64,000 nucleotides of DNA from Bacteroidota bacterium (GCA_963169355.1 CAUJCR010000013.1:56273-120272); one strand, 5' to 3'. Shown: positions 30,181-40,626, numbered from the stretch's first letter. The notes: generated from the letters alone by a model not told the origin. A program made the numbers and translations.

Positions 30181-31465
30181 ACATCAAATACATGCACTCA
30201 TAAAAGAGTATCATGATGAGGCCTTTAAGCAAAAAACATTTGTACCAGGAGAATCGTCGGTACCAGTTAGTGGTAAAGTATTTGACCATAAAGAATTGCA
30301 ACTTATTACCGATTCGGCTTTAGATGCATGGTTTACTACAGGAAAGTTTAATACCGAGTTTGAAAAAAAATTAGCCAAGTTTATCAATGTTAAATCATTA
30401 ATTACTGTAAACTCTGGCTCGTCAGCTAATTTGGTTGCTTTTTCTACCTTAACAGCACATGAATTAGGCGAAGAACGAATAAAACCAGGTGATGAAGTTA
30501 TTACAGTGGCGGCTTCGTTTCCTACTACGGTAAATCCTATTTTACAATATGGCGCTATACCAGTATTTTTAGATGTTACCATTCCTGAGTATGAGATGGA
30601 TGTAACCTATTTAGAGAAGGCCTTGTCTCCAAAAACTAAAGCAGTTGTGGTTGCGCACACCATGGGTAATGTATTTAACTTAGATGTGATTACAGCATTT
30701 TGCGAAAAACATAATTTATGGTTAATGGAAGACTGTTGCGATGCTTTAGGCGCAACTTATAATGGTAAACATGTTGGTACATTTGGAGACGTAGCAACAT
30801 TAAGTTTTTATCCTGCTCATCACATTACAATGGGCGAGGGTGGAGCTGTATTTATGTCGAGCTCTAAACTAAAAAAAATTGCCGAATCATTCAGAGATTG
30901 GGGAAGAGATTGTTGGTGTGAGCCAGGGAAGGACAACACTTGTGGCTTGCGTTTTTGCCAATGTCATGGTGATTTACCAGAAGGTTATGATCACAAATAT
31001 GTGTATTCTCGTCAGGGCTTTAACTTAAAGATAACCGATATGCAAGCGGCTTTGGGTTTGGCACAATTAGAAAAATTAGATGATTTTATCAAAGTTCGCC
31101 GACATAATTTTGAGCTACTTTATAAAACGTTAGAAAAACATTCAAATAAATTAATCTTACCAAAAGCTACTGATAAAGCAAATCCATCGTGGTTTGGATT
31201 TTTAATTACTGTAACTAAACAAGCAGACATTACACGTAATGAGTTAGTACAACAATTAAACAACAAAAAAGTGGCCACTCGTTTACTTTTTGCAGGCGAT
31301 TTAAGGAAACAACCTTATTTTAAAGATTATGATTATCGCATTGTTGGAGATTTACCAAACACCGAAATTATTGTGAATGACACCTTTTGGATTGGTGTTA
31401 CTCCAATGATAAACGATGAGATGATTGCCTACATTGGTCAATGTTTTGACGAGATATTAGGTTAA
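30158..31465 (+). CDS. rfbH: CDP-6-deoxy-L-threo-D-glycero-4-hexulose-3-dehydrase-type enzyme
   Basis: VNSGSSANLVAFSTLTAHELGEERIKPGDEVITVAASFPTTVNPI; RDWGRDCWCEPGKDNTCGLRFCQ (Fe-S motif region). Confidence 0.93.
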   Translation: MSKLLELKHQIHALIKEYHDEAFKQKTFVPGESSVPVSGKVFDHKELQLITDSALDAWFTTGKFNTEFEKKLAKFINVKSLITVNSGSSANLVAFSTLTAHELGEERIKPGDEVITVAASFPTTVNPILQYGAIPVFLDVTIPEYEMDVTYLEKALSPKTKAVVVAHTMGNVFNLDVITAFCEKHNLWLMEDCCDALGATYNGKHVGTFGDVATLSFYPAHHITMGEGGAVFMSSSKLKKIAESFRDWGRDCWCEPGKDNTCGLRFCQCHGDLPEGYDHKYVYSRQGFNLKITDMQAALGLAQLEKLDDFIKVRRHNFELLYKTLEKHSNKLILPKATDKANPSWFGFLITVTKQADITRNELVQQLNNKKVATRLLFAGDLRKQPYFKDYDYRIVGDLPNTEIIVNDTFWIGVTPMINDEMIAYIGQCFDEILG

Positions 31466-31503
31466 TTTTTTTTCGACAGTAAAAGTAAAATCAATCGGTA
31501 TTA

Positions 31504-32577
31504 TCAAGCGTCATAATCTACCACTACTTTTTCGGTAAGTGGATGTGATTGGCAAGTTAAAATAAACCCCTCAGCTACCTCTGCTTCTGTTAAGGCAAAG
31601 TTGGCATCCATTTTTACTTTACCTTCTAACACTTTGGCTCTACATGTGCAACAAACTGCACCTTTACAGCTAAATGGTGCATCAACACCCGCATCTATGG
31701 CTGCATCTAAAATTGTTAAACCTTCAGTATTGAGAGTTAATTCGGTTTCAATACCATATTGTATAATCGTAACTTTACTATTTACGGCTTTGTCAGATGA
31801 AACGCCTTGCTCTGCTTTTGCTACAGCATCTGCCACAGCACTAAAATATTCAATATGAATTTTTTCTTTAGCTATTTTTAAATCATCAAGGGCAGTTTTA
31901 ATATTCTCCATCATTGGTCCAGGCCCACAAATGAAAAATTCTTCGGCACTAGATAATTGAAACTTACTGATTATATTTTTAACCTTGTCAGGAGTTAATA
32001 AGCCTTTTTGTAATTCATCAATGGCATTTTTAGGTTCGTCAAAAACATTTATGAGTTTAATTTTATCTGCATTTTCAGAAACTATTTTCTCAATTTCAGC
32101 ACCAAAAATCACACTATCTTCATTTCTATTGGCATAAACTAAAGTAATAGTACTTTGCTTCTCTATATAAAGCACACTTTTTAAAATACTCATCATAGGT
32201 GTTATACCACTTCCACCTGCAAATAATACATAATGTTTTTTTTGATGACCTGATAGTATAGAGTTAAAAGTACCCATTGGCGTCATTACTTCTATGCTAT
32301 CCCCAACTTTGAGTTGTCTATTAATAAAAGTAGAGGCTCTTCCATCTTTTACTTCCTTTACGGCTACTCTAAGTTCTTTTTCGCTATAAGGGCTAGTACA
32401 AATACTATAAGAACGGCGTAGTTCCTCGCCATTTACATTTAATTTAAGGGTAATGTATTGTCCTTGTTTAAATTGAAATTCGGGTTGAACTGGCAAAGGA
32501 ATATCGAAAGCAACTGATACGGCATCGGCAGTTTCTCGGCGAATATCTTTTATTTTTAAAGTATGAAATCTAGCCAT
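31504..32577 (-). CDS. paaE: 1,2-phenylacetyl-CoA epoxidase reductase subunit PaaE-like
   Basis: FNR domain RRSYSICTSP, GSGITPMMSILKSVL; C-terminal 2Fe-2S ferredoxin CKGAVCCTCRAKVLEG. Confidence 0.88.
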   Translation of the reverse strand: MARFHTLKIKDIRRETADAVSVAFDIPLPVQPEFQFKQGQYITLKLNVNGEELRRSYSICTSPYSEKELRVAVKEVKDGRASTFINRQLKVGDSIEVMTPMGTFNSILSGHQKKHYVLFAGGSGITPMMSILKSVLYIEKQSTITLVYANRNEDSVIFGAEIEKIVSENADKIKLINVFDEPKNAIDELQKGLLTPDKVKNIISKFQLSSAEEFFICGPGPMMENIKTALDDLKIAKEKIHIEYFSAVADAVAKAEQGVSSDKAVNSKVTIIQYGIETELTLNTEGLTILDAAIDAGVDAPFSCKGAVCCTCRAKVLEGKVKMDANFALTEAEVAEGFILTCQSHPLTEKVVVDYDA

Positions 32578-32697
32578 TTGATAAAATTTTGATGCGCAAA
32601 AGTAAAAATTTATGCGACATATACGAGTAAAATGCTAATTATAATAAGTTAAGCCATAATTTTTCTCATTTTATGATGAAAATCAGTAAAAAAAAGA

Positions 32698-32729
32698 TTG
32701 AAATAAGATTAAGCAATACCTTATATTTG
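32698..32729 (+). promoter_or_regulatory. Candidate Bacteroidota promoter for paaABC
   Basis: TTG (32698) - 21 nt - TATATTTG (32722-32729) ahead of ATG 32774. Confidence 0.5.
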
Positions 32730-32773
32730 TAAATATAGTATAAAAAATAGTATAATTGACGTTTTAATATAAT

Positions 32774-33715
32774 ATGGAAAATAACAAATTTGAAAGTCAG
32801 TTTGAAGCTAAATTAGCTAATAACGATGTGATTGAGCCAAAAGACTGGATGCCAGAAAACTACCGTAAGCATTTGATTAGGCAAATATCTCAACACGCAC
32901 ACTCAGAGATTGTGGGTATGTTGCCAGAGGGAAATTGGATAACAAGAGCCCCAAGTTTACGTTCAAAGGTAGTTTTATTAGCAAAAGTGCAAGATGAAGG
33001 CGGACACGGTTTGTATTTATATACCGCTGCCGAAACCTTGGGTGTTAGTCGCGATGAATTGTTAGATAATTTATTAACTGGTAAAGCCAAATATTCATCT
33101 ATTTTTAATTACCCTACCTTAACTTGGGCAGATATGGGTGCTGTTGGTTGGTTAGTAGATGGTGCTGCTATTATGAATCAAGTAATGTTGCAACGTACAT
33201 CTTATGGTCCTTATTCGCGCGCTATGATTCGTATTTGTAAAGAAGAAAGTTTCCATCAACGCCAAGGGTACGAAATTATGACACGTATGGCTTTTGGAAC
33301 ACCTGAACAAAAAGCAATGGCGCAAGATGCTTTAAATCGTTGGTGGTTTCCTTCTATGATGATGTTTGGTCCGCCAGATGCTGAATCTCCAAATAGTGAA
33401 AACGCTTTAAAATGGCGTATTAAACGAGAAACAAATGATCAGCTTCGTCAAAAATTTGTAAATCAAACAGTACCTCAAGCTGAATATTTAGGATTAACAA
33501 TGCCTGATCCGAATATTAAATGGAATGAAGATAAAAAAGGATATGATTACAGCGATCCAGATTGGACTGAATTTAAGAATGTAATTAGCGGCAATGGCCC
33601 TTGTAATAAAGAACGATTAGCTGCTCGTAACAAAGCTCATAATGATGGAGCTTGGGTTAGAGAAGCTGCGAATGCCTTTGCAAAAAAACGTAAAGAAGTA
33701 TATGAAGCAGCTTAA
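32774..33715 (+). CDS. paaA: 1,2-phenylacetyl-CoA epoxidase subunit PaaA
   Basis: [65 protein letters not shown]. Confidence 0.95.
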   Translation: MENNKFESQFEAKLANNDVIEPKDWMPENYRKHLIRQISQHAHSEIVGMLPEGNWITRAPSLRSKVVLLAKVQDEGGHGLYLYTAAETLGVSRDELLDNLLTGKAKYSSIFNYPTLTWADMGAVGWLVDGAAIMNQVMLQRTSYGPYSRAMIRICKEESFHQRQGYEIMTRMAFGTPEQKAMAQDALNRWWFPSMMMFGPPDAESPNSENALKWRIKRETNDQLRQKFVNQTVPQAEYLGLTMPDPNIKWNEDKKGYDYSDPDWTEFKNVISGNGPCNKERLAARNKAHNDGAWVREAANAFAKKRKEVYEAA

Positions 33716-33765
33716 TTTATAATCTATTAAAAATAAAAAACATTAATCATCAAAAACATTAAACC

Positions 33766-34053
33766 ATGAAAGATAATCAAGGACCACTTTGGGAAATATT
33801 TTTACAAAAGAAAGCCGGACAACCTTATGTACACTGCGGAAGTTTACATGCTTACGATAAAGAAATGGCTATACAAAACGCAAGAGATTTATATACGCGT
33901 CGTCAGGAGGCAACTGCTATTTGGGCAGTTCCTGCAAATGCTATCGTAGCTAGTAGCCCCGAAGATATTGGGCCATTTTTTGAACCAGCTAATGATAAAG
34001 TGTATAGACATCCTACTTTTTATCAAATACCTGATGCCATAGGACCAATGTAA
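33766..34053 (+). CDS. paaB: 1,2-phenylacetyl-CoA epoxidase subunit PaaB
   Basis: PLWEIFLQKKAGQPYVHCGSLHAYDKEMAIQNARDLYTRRQEATAIWAVP. Confidence 0.95.
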   Translation: MKDNQGPLWEIFLQKKAGQPYVHCGSLHAYDKEMAIQNARDLYTRRQEATAIWAVPANAIVASSPEDIGPFFEPANDKVYRHPTFYQIPDAIGPM

Positions 34054-34112
34054 TTATAGAGCTTGAGATATAGAAATACAACTCTTTTATTGTAACATAA
34101 AATATTTTGAAA

Positions 34113-34871
34113 ATGACAAAACAAGAAGCTTTATTTAATTATACATTACGCTTAGCTGATACTAATCTAATTTTAGGACAACGCTTAAGCGAGTGGACAG
34201 GTGTTGGTCCTTTTTTAGAAGAAGATTTAGCTCTAACCAATATTGCACTTGATATTATAGGAACCGCTACAGCTTTATATGAATATGCGGCAAAAATAGA
34301 AGGAAAAGGAAGAACTGCTGATGATTTGGCTTATCTAAGAACAGATCGTGAATTTTATAATCCTAAATTAGTAGAACAACCTAATGGCGATTATGCTAAA
34401 ACCATTGTAAGACAAGTTATAATGGATAGTTTTGATTTTTATTTTTATACAGCACTTACTAAAAGTAAAGATGAAACCCTAGCAGGTATTGCTCAAAAAG
34501 CGATTAAAGAAACAACCTATCATTTGCGTCATACATCATCGTGGATAGAACGTTTTGGAGATGGCACTGAAGAAAGCCATCAAAGAGCTCAAAATGCTAT
34601 TAACGAATTATGGCAGTTTACAGGCGAACTTTTTGAAGTAGATGAGGCGGATACTTTATTTGTAAAAGAAGGTATTGCAGTTGATGTTACAGCCTTTAAA
34701 GCTACGTGGGAAAAACATATCAATGATATCATTACTAAATCAACGCTAACTGTTCCTCAAAATGTGTTTATGCAAACTGGTAGCCGTAAAGGCATTCATA
34801 CAGAATATTTAGCATACATTTTATTAGAGATGCAGGCTTTACCACGTATGTATCCTGGTGCTAAATGGTAA
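34113..34871 (+). CDS. paaC: 1,2-phenylacetyl-CoA epoxidase subunit PaaC
   Basis: LADTNLILGQRLSEWTGVGPFLEEDLALTNIALDIIGTA. Confidence 0.95.
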   Translation: MTKQEALFNYTLRLADTNLILGQRLSEWTGVGPFLEEDLALTNIALDIIGTATALYEYAAKIEGKGRTADDLAYLRTDREFYNPKLVEQPNGDYAKTIVRQVIMDSFDFYFYTALTKSKDETLAGIAQKAIKETTYHLRHTSSWIERFGDGTEESHQRAQNAINELWQFTGELFEVDEADTLFVKEGIAVDVTAFKATWEKHINDIITKSTLTVPQNVFMQTGSRKGIHTEYLAYILLEMQALPRMYPGAKW

Positions 34872-34891
34872 TTAGCAATTTCGTTTTTATT

Positions 34892-34925
34892 AAATGCCCT
34901 TTATTTCTTTTAATAAAGGGCATTT
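34892..34925 (+). terminator. Intrinsic terminator downstream of paaC
   Basis: AAATGCCCTTTAT-8 nt-ATAAAGGGCATTT perfect 13-bp stem. Confidence 0.75.
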
Positions 34926-34933
34926 ATATTTTA

Positions 34934-35103
34934 AACCCAGATTGTGCATTAGAAATTAGTAGTGAGAGTTAAAAGCCCAATAAAATATGAACTTTTACGA
35001 ATGAAGCGTAGCCACTGCTATGGTGATTGAGAAAAAATTGCGAAGCCTCATATTTTGCAGGGATTTTAGCTTGTAATAGAATTGCTAATACATAATCTGG
35101 GTT
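34934..35103 (+). repeat. 170-bp foldback repeat, copy A
   Basis: AACCCAGATTGTGCATTAGAAATT...AATTGCTAATACATAATCTGGGTT; same as copies at 49676 and 58753. Confidence 0.95.
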
Positions 35104-35225
35104 AAGCAAATAGGTATGTAGCTGTTTTGTTCAAAACCCTACAAATTGTTAATTTGTTATTCGTTCAATATACATTGATAATTGTAAATTTGAAGGCTTT
35201 ATTTTATTAACCCTAACAAATTTTT

Positions 35226-36497
35226 ATGAGCAAAGCAGATGTGTTATTAGGCCTACAATGGGGCGATGAAGGAAAAGGAAAAATTGTAGATGTTCTTACT
35301 CCAAAATACGATATAATTGCAAGATTTCAAGGTGGTCCAAATGCAGGACATACACTTGAATTTAATGGTATAAAACATGTTTTACACACCATACCAAGTG
35401 GTATTTTTCATCCAACAGCTCTTAATGTTGTAGGCAATGGTGTAGTAATTGACCCTGTTATTTTTAAAAAAGAAGTAGATGCTTTAACGGCTTTAGGGGT
35501 TGATGTGAATAAAAAATTAGTGATTAGTAAGCGAGCTCATTTAATTTTACCAACACACCGATTAATAGATGCCGCTAGCGAAGCAGCTAAAGGGAAAAAT
35601 AAAATTGGTTCAACCTTAAAAGGAATTGGTCCAACTTATATGGACAAAACGGGCAGAAATGGCTTACGTGTAGGAGATATTGAAGGTGCTGATTTTAAAG
35701 AAAAATATAATAACCTAGTAGAAAAACATAAGCAATTATTAGCATTTTATAATTTTGAGTACAATTTGTCTGAACTTGAGCCTGCTTGGTTTGCAGCTAT
35801 TGATGAATTAAAAAAATTAACTTTTATAGATACCGAACATTACATTAATGACTCTATAAAAAAAGGAAAAAAGATATTGGCCGAAGGTGCTCAAGGCTCT
35901 TTATTGGATATTGATTTTGGTTCTTATCCATTTGTAACATCTTCTAATACTATTTGTGCAGGGGCATGTAATGGCTTAGGTATTGCACCAAATAGAGTAG
36001 GTAATGTTATAGGTATTTTTAAAGCATATTGTACACGTGTGGGGAGTGGTCCTTTTCCAACCGAACTACACGATGAAGTAGGAGAGAAGATACGCCAAAA
36101 TGGACGTGAGTTTGGTTCTACTACTGGTCGCCCACGCCGTTGTGGTTGGTTAGATATTCCAGCGTTAAAATATGCTATTGAAATAAATGGCGTAACAGAA
36201 TTAATGATGATGAAAGCGGATGTGCTTTCTGATTTTGAGAATATAGAAGTGTGTACACACTACATGCATAAAGGACAAAAAATTGATTATTTGCCTTATA
36301 GCATTGAGCCTAGCGATGTAACACCTGTGTACGAAACTGTAAAAGGTTGGAATACCGACTTAACTAAATTAACCTCGAAAGAGGCTTTGCCTAAAGAATT
36401 AATTGATTACATAAAATACATTGAGAAATTAGTAGAAGTGCCAATTAGTATTGTTTCTATTGGTCCTGATAGAACTCAAACTATTTTTATGAAATAG
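35226..36497 (+). CDS. purA: Adenylosuccinate synthase
   Basis: LGLQWGDEGKGKIVDVL; GPNAGHTL; GSTTGRPRRCGWLD. Confidence 0.97.
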   Translation: MSKADVLLGLQWGDEGKGKIVDVLTPKYDIIARFQGGPNAGHTLEFNGIKHVLHTIPSGIFHPTALNVVGNGVVIDPVIFKKEVDALTALGVDVNKKLVISKRAHLILPTHRLIDAASEAAKGKNKIGSTLKGIGPTYMDKTGRNGLRVGDIEGADFKEKYNNLVEKHKQLLAFYNFEYNLSELEPAWFAAIDELKKLTFIDTEHYINDSIKKGKKILAEGAQGSLLDIDFGSYPFVTSSNTICAGACNGLGIAPNRVGNVIGIFKAYCTRVGSGPFPTELHDEVGEKIRQNGREFGSTTGRPRRCGWLDIPALKYAIEINGVTELMMMKADVLSDFENIEVCTHYMHKGQKIDYLPYSIEPSDVTPVYETVKGWNTDLTKLTSKEALPKELIDYIKYIEKLVEVPISIVSIGPDRTQTIFMK

Positions 36498-36568
36498 CAT
36501 ATACTTGTAAGTTTGAAAATATAAATTTAACTTTAAACCATAAAGATTTTATATAAACACCCCTTGTT

Positions 36569-37096
36569 GTGAAACCAAGAGTATTATTAGAAAATAAACA
36601 ATTAGAAGTTACCTTAAAGCGATTGTGCTATCAGTTAATAGAAGTACATAACGATTTTAGTAATACGGTTATAATTGGCTTACAACCTCGTGGCATTTAT
36701 TTAGCACATCGAATTCAAAAAATTTTGAAAGATATTTTAAAAAAAGAAGTGCCTTGTGGCGATTTAGATATCACGTTTTATAGAGACGATTTTCGTAAAA
36801 AGGAATTAAAACCAAATAAAACGAATATTGATTTTATGATTGAAGATAAATACGTCATCTTAGTAGATGATGTGTTATTTACAGGGCGCACTATTAGAGC
36901 GGGGTTAGATGCTATGCTTGCTTTTGGGCGACCTAGCGATGTAGAGTTATTAGTTTTAGTAGATAGACGTTTTAGCCGTCATGTGCCTATACAAGCAAAA
37001 TATGTTGGATTAACGATTGATTCCATTGAATCTCAAAACGTAAAAGTAGAGTGGAGTGAAACCGATAAAAAAGACCGAGTAACATTAATAGATTGA
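36569..37096 (+). CDS. pyrR: PyrR family regulator / uracil phosphoribosyltransferase
   Basis: VIIGLQPRGIYLAHRIQ; VILVDDVLFTGRTIRAGLDAMLAFGRP; GTG start. Confidence 0.92.
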   Translation: MKPRVLLENKQLEVTLKRLCYQLIEVHNDFSNTVIIGLQPRGIYLAHRIQKILKDILKKEVPCGDLDITFYRDDFRKKELKPNKTNIDFMIEDKYVILVDDVLFTGRTIRAGLDAMLAFGRPSDVELLVLVDRRFSRHVPIQAKYVGLTIDSIESQNVKVEWSETDKKDRVTLID

Positions 37097-37103
37097 ACAT
37101 TAG

Positions 37104-37613
37104 ATGAGGCCACAAAAGCAAGATTATATCGCTTATTTTGAACACTATATTAATTTGGTTTCAGAAAGTGATATTATTTCAGCTTTAAAAAATAATCTTC
37201 AATCCTCTCTACAATTTTTTAAATCTATACCGTCAAACAAATTCGATTATCAATATTCGCCTCATAAATGGACTATAAAAGAGGTGATCAACCACATTAT
37301 TGATACTGAACGTGTATTTAGTTATAGAGCTTTGTGTTTTTCTCGTGGCGAAACTCAAATATTACCAGGTTTTGATGAAAATGAGTATGCCAATCATGCT
37401 GATTTGTCAAATGTGGCATTTGAAGATTTAGTGATGGAGTTTGATATTGTACGCCAAGCAACCATTATGCAATTTAGCCATTTACCGAGTGATAAACTCT
37501 TATTAAAAGGTAAAAGCGCAGCTGGCGAAAATAATGTATTAAGTCTAGGTTATATGATAGTGGGGCATACACAACATCATATTAATGTGGTAAAAGAGCG
37601 TTACTTAACATAA
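37104..37613 (+). CDS. DinB family protein
   Basis: KFDYQYSPHKWTIKEVINHIIDTERVFSYRALCFSRGE; GHTQHHINVVKERYL. Confidence 0.85.
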   Translation: MRPQKQDYIAYFEHYINLVSESDIISALKNNLQSSLQFFKSIPSNKFDYQYSPHKWTIKEVINHIIDTERVFSYRALCFSRGETQILPGFDENEYANHADLSNVAFEDLVMEFDIVRQATIMQFSHLPSDKLLLKGKSAAGENNVLSLGYMIVGHTQHHINVVKERYLT

Positions 37614-37667
37614 TTATTAAGAAAACATTGTAAAATAAAATAGAAAATAATATCTTTAAAAACAGCT

Positions 37668-38591
37668 ATGAGTCAATTAAGCGTCAATCATCTTTTAGGA
37701 ATTAAATACATCACTAAACAGGATATTGAATTAATATTAGATACCGCTAAAAATTTTAAAGAAGTCATTAATCGCCCTATTAAGAAAGTTCCTTCGTTAA
37801 GAGATATTACCGTTGCCAATTTGTTTTTTGAAAACTCTACCCGTACACGTTTATCATTTGAATTAGCACAAAAGCGATTAAGTGCCGATGTGGTAAATTT
37901 TACAGCCGCTTCGTCATCTGTAAAAAAAGGAGAAACATTAATAGATACCGTTAATAATATTTTAGCTATGAAAGTAGATATGGTAGTTATGCGCCACTCG
38001 AGCGCAGGAGCTGCCGAATTTTTATCTAAACGAGTAAATGCTAAAATTGTAAATGCTGGAGATGGTGCTCACGAACACCCAACACAAGCCTTACTCGATG
38101 CTTTTTCTATGCAAGAACGTTTGGGAGATTTAAAAGGAAAGAAAATTGCCATAATAGGCGACATCTTACATTCCAGAGTGGCTTTATCAAATATTTTTTG
38201 TCTTCAAAAACTTGGTGCACAAGTTAAAGTGTGTGGGCCAACTACGTTGATTCCTAAATATATAGAAAGTTTAGGGGTAACTGTTGAGACCGATTTAAGA
38301 AAAACTTTAGAGTGGTGTGATGTAGCAAATATGTTACGTATTCAATTAGAACGACAAGATATTAAGTTCTTTCCTTCTATTAGAGAATATACCATGTTAT
38401 ACGGTTTGGATAAAAAATTATTAGACTCTTTATCTAAAAAAATAATTATTATGCACCCTGGTCCCATTAATCGTGGTGTAGAAATAACGAGCGATGTGGC
38501 AGATTGTAGTCAATCTATTATTCTTGACCAAGTAGAAAACGGCGTGGCTGTTCGAATGGCCGTAATGTTCTTATTAGCTGGTCGCCAATAA
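37668..38591 (+). CDS. pyrB: Aspartate carbamoyltransferase catalytic subunit
   Basis: FFENSTRTRLSFELAQKRL; HEHPTQALLDAFSM; HPGPINRGVEI. Confidence 0.96.
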   Translation: MSQLSVNHLLGIKYITKQDIELILDTAKNFKEVINRPIKKVPSLRDITVANLFFENSTRTRLSFELAQKRLSADVVNFTAASSSVKKGETLIDTVNNILAMKVDMVVMRHSSAGAAEFLSKRVNAKIVNAGDGAHEHPTQALLDAFSMQERLGDLKGKKIAIIGDILHSRVALSNIFCLQKLGAQVKVCGPTTLIPKYIESLGVTVETDLRKTLEWCDVANMLRIQLERQDIKFFPSIREYTMLYGLDKKLLDSLSKKIIIMHPGPINRGVEITSDVADCSQSIILDQVENGVAVRMAVMFLLAGRQ

Positions 38592-38690
38592 AAAATAAAT
38601 ACTATTTTGTTTATTTCTTTTTTGTTAAATAAGTGCAACAAAAGGCAATTAGTTTTATTTTTACCTATATAAACCCATAAAATCATTTAC

Positions 38691-39533
38691 ATGAAAAAAA
38701 TTTACTTTACCATTATTTCTATTGTAGCTTGTATGGCAAGTGCATTTGCTCAAACAGTACCAACATGCTCATTAGACCCAGTTTTTATATCAAGTAATAA
38801 AGTAGGTGTGTGGCCAGATAGCGCTACAAATTTCCTTTCGGGAACAGTAGGAGTACCATACGAACAAAACATTACAGTAAAAGTTCCAAAAGATACGGTT
38901 AGCAGTGGATTATTATTTTGTTTTAACCGTTTTGAATTAACAACTCCAACAGGAATAACTAATTATAATTTGCCTCCTGGCTTAATGATAGGATCATCTA
39001 CCGCTGCATTGGCCAATGGTACAGTAAATGGAGCACCATCTTTAAAATTCCCTGGAAATGCCAATAATTGCGCTAGCATTTATGGAACGCCTACTGTGGC
39101 AGGTTCATATACTTTAGCTCTACAAGTTGCACCTTTTCTTACACCAGGATTTGGTTCATGTCCATCAAATCCGAATGTAAATGGAGGAAGTGCTTTAGCA
39201 GCACCTCAAATTTTAGATTATTATATTATTAATATTTCGGCAGCTACAGGAATCATTGATTATGAAAATGATAAAATGACTTTAGGAAATAATTATCCTA
39301 ACCCTGCTACTTCTAGCACAACCATTAAATTTTATGTAGAAGGCGAGAACGATGCTACCATTATGTTATATAATACTTTAGGAGAAATGGTTGCTCAACA
39401 AACTGTAAAAACTGTAGTAGGAGAAAATTCAGTAACCTTTAATACTTCTTCTTTAGCTTCTGGAACGTATGTTTATACTTTAAAATATAAAGGTGCTGTG
39501 GCCACAAAGCGAATGACTGTTTTAAATAATTAA
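38691..39533 (+). CDS. Secreted protein with T9SS type A C-terminal sorting domain
   Basis: Signal peptide; C-terminal NNYPNPATSSTTIKFYVEGENDATIMLYNTLGEMV...LASGTYVYTLKYKGAVATKRMTVLN. Confidence 0.88.
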   Translation: MKKIYFTIISIVACMASAFAQTVPTCSLDPVFISSNKVGVWPDSATNFLSGTVGVPYEQNITVKVPKDTVSSGLLFCFNRFELTTPTGITNYNLPPGLMIGSSTAALANGTVNGAPSLKFPGNANNCASIYGTPTVAGSYTLALQVAPFLTPGFGSCPSNPNVNGGSALAAPQILDYYIINISAATGIIDYENDKMTLGNNYPNPATSSTTIKFYVEGENDATIMLYNTLGEMVAQQTVKTVVGENSVTFNTSSLASGTYVYTLKYKGAVATKRMTVLNN

Positions 39534-39555
39534 TTTTAATATCGAAGGTAAAACT

Positions 39556-40479
39556 ATGCACTCTACTCAAACCTTCGAATTATTAATACTAGGTAGTAGT
39601 GCCGCAACGCCTACTGCTAATAGGAACCCAACCGCTCAGCTATTAAACATAGCTGAGCGGTTTTTTTTAATAGATTGTGGCGAAGGCACACAAATGCAGT
39701 TTAGAAAATATAAAGCACGTTTTCAAAATGTCAATCATATTTTTATAAGTCATTTACATGGAGACCATTTTTATGGATTGCCAGGTTTATTGGGTAGTAT
39801 GCACTTATTAGGTCGTAAAAAACCATTAACTATTTATGCACCTAAAGAACTTAAAGACATTATTGACCTTACTCATCAACATTCAGATACACACTTGAGT
39901 TATCCTTTGCATTTTGTTTTTACGCAACATAAAGTTAAACAACTCATCTTTGAAGATGATAAAGTAGAGGTGTATAGCATTCCATTAAAACACCGCGTGC
40001 CTACCACAGGATTTTTATTTAAAGAAAAGCCTTTACCAAGAAATATTGATAAATATAAATTAGAAAAATTAAACGTTTCCTTTGCCGAAATTCATAAACT
40101 TAAACAAGGATTTGATGCAGAAGATAATTTTGGAAACGTGATTAAAAATGTTGATTTAACGAATGATCCGCCAAAGCCCAGAAGTTATGCATTTTGTAGC
40201 GATACTAAATTTTTTACCGAATTGGTTGAAGATATTAAAGGCGTAGATTTACTTTACCATGAGAGTACTTTTTTAGAAGATAAAAAAGACAGAGCCAAAG
40301 ATACGTTTCATAGTACGGCCAGTCAAGCGGCTGAAATTGCCAAACAAGCACAGGTTAAACAACTCATTATTGGTCATTTTTCGGCACGCTATTGGAACAT
40401 TGATGATTTTTTAGTTGAAGCTAAAACCATTTTTCAGAATACAGAATTAGCCATAGAAGGAAGTGAATTTAAAATATAA
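39556..40479 (+). CDS. rnz: Ribonuclease Z
   Basis: LLILGSSAATPTANRNPTAQLLNIAERFFLIDCGEGTQ; HIFISHLHGDHFYGLPGLLGSM. Confidence 0.95.
   Translation: MHSTQTFELLILGSSAATPTANRNPTAQLLNIAERFFLIDCGEGTQMQFRKYKARFQNVNHIFISHLHGDHFYGLPGLLGSMHLLGRKKPLTIYAPKELKDIIDLTHQHSDTHLSYPLHFVFTQHKVKQLIFEDDKVEVYSIPLKHRVPTTGFLFKEKPLPRNIDKYKLEKLNVSFAEIHKLKQGFDAEDNFGNVIKNVDLTNDPPKPRSYAFCSDTKFFTELVEDIKGVDLLYHESTFLEDKKDRAKDTFHSTASQAAEIAKQAQVKQLIIGHFSARYWNIDDFLVEAKTIFQNTELAIEGSEFKI
39630..39668 (+). terminator. Terminator-like hairpin within the 5' coding region of rnz
   Basis: AACCGCTCAGCTAT-TAAAC-ATAGCTGAGCGGTT: perfect 14-bp stem, 5-nt loop, then 8 T (39661-39668). Confidence 0.75.
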
Positions 40480-40626
40480 AACTGAATGTATAAAAACAAA
40501 TATTCTATCTGTTTTTTGTTCATTATAAATGGCTTTTGAAACAGTTTTTTAAACTTTTTTCTATAATTTTGTTAATACGGCTACTGTAAAGAAATCATTC
40601 TTTAATTTAAACCGTAAATTTACTGT

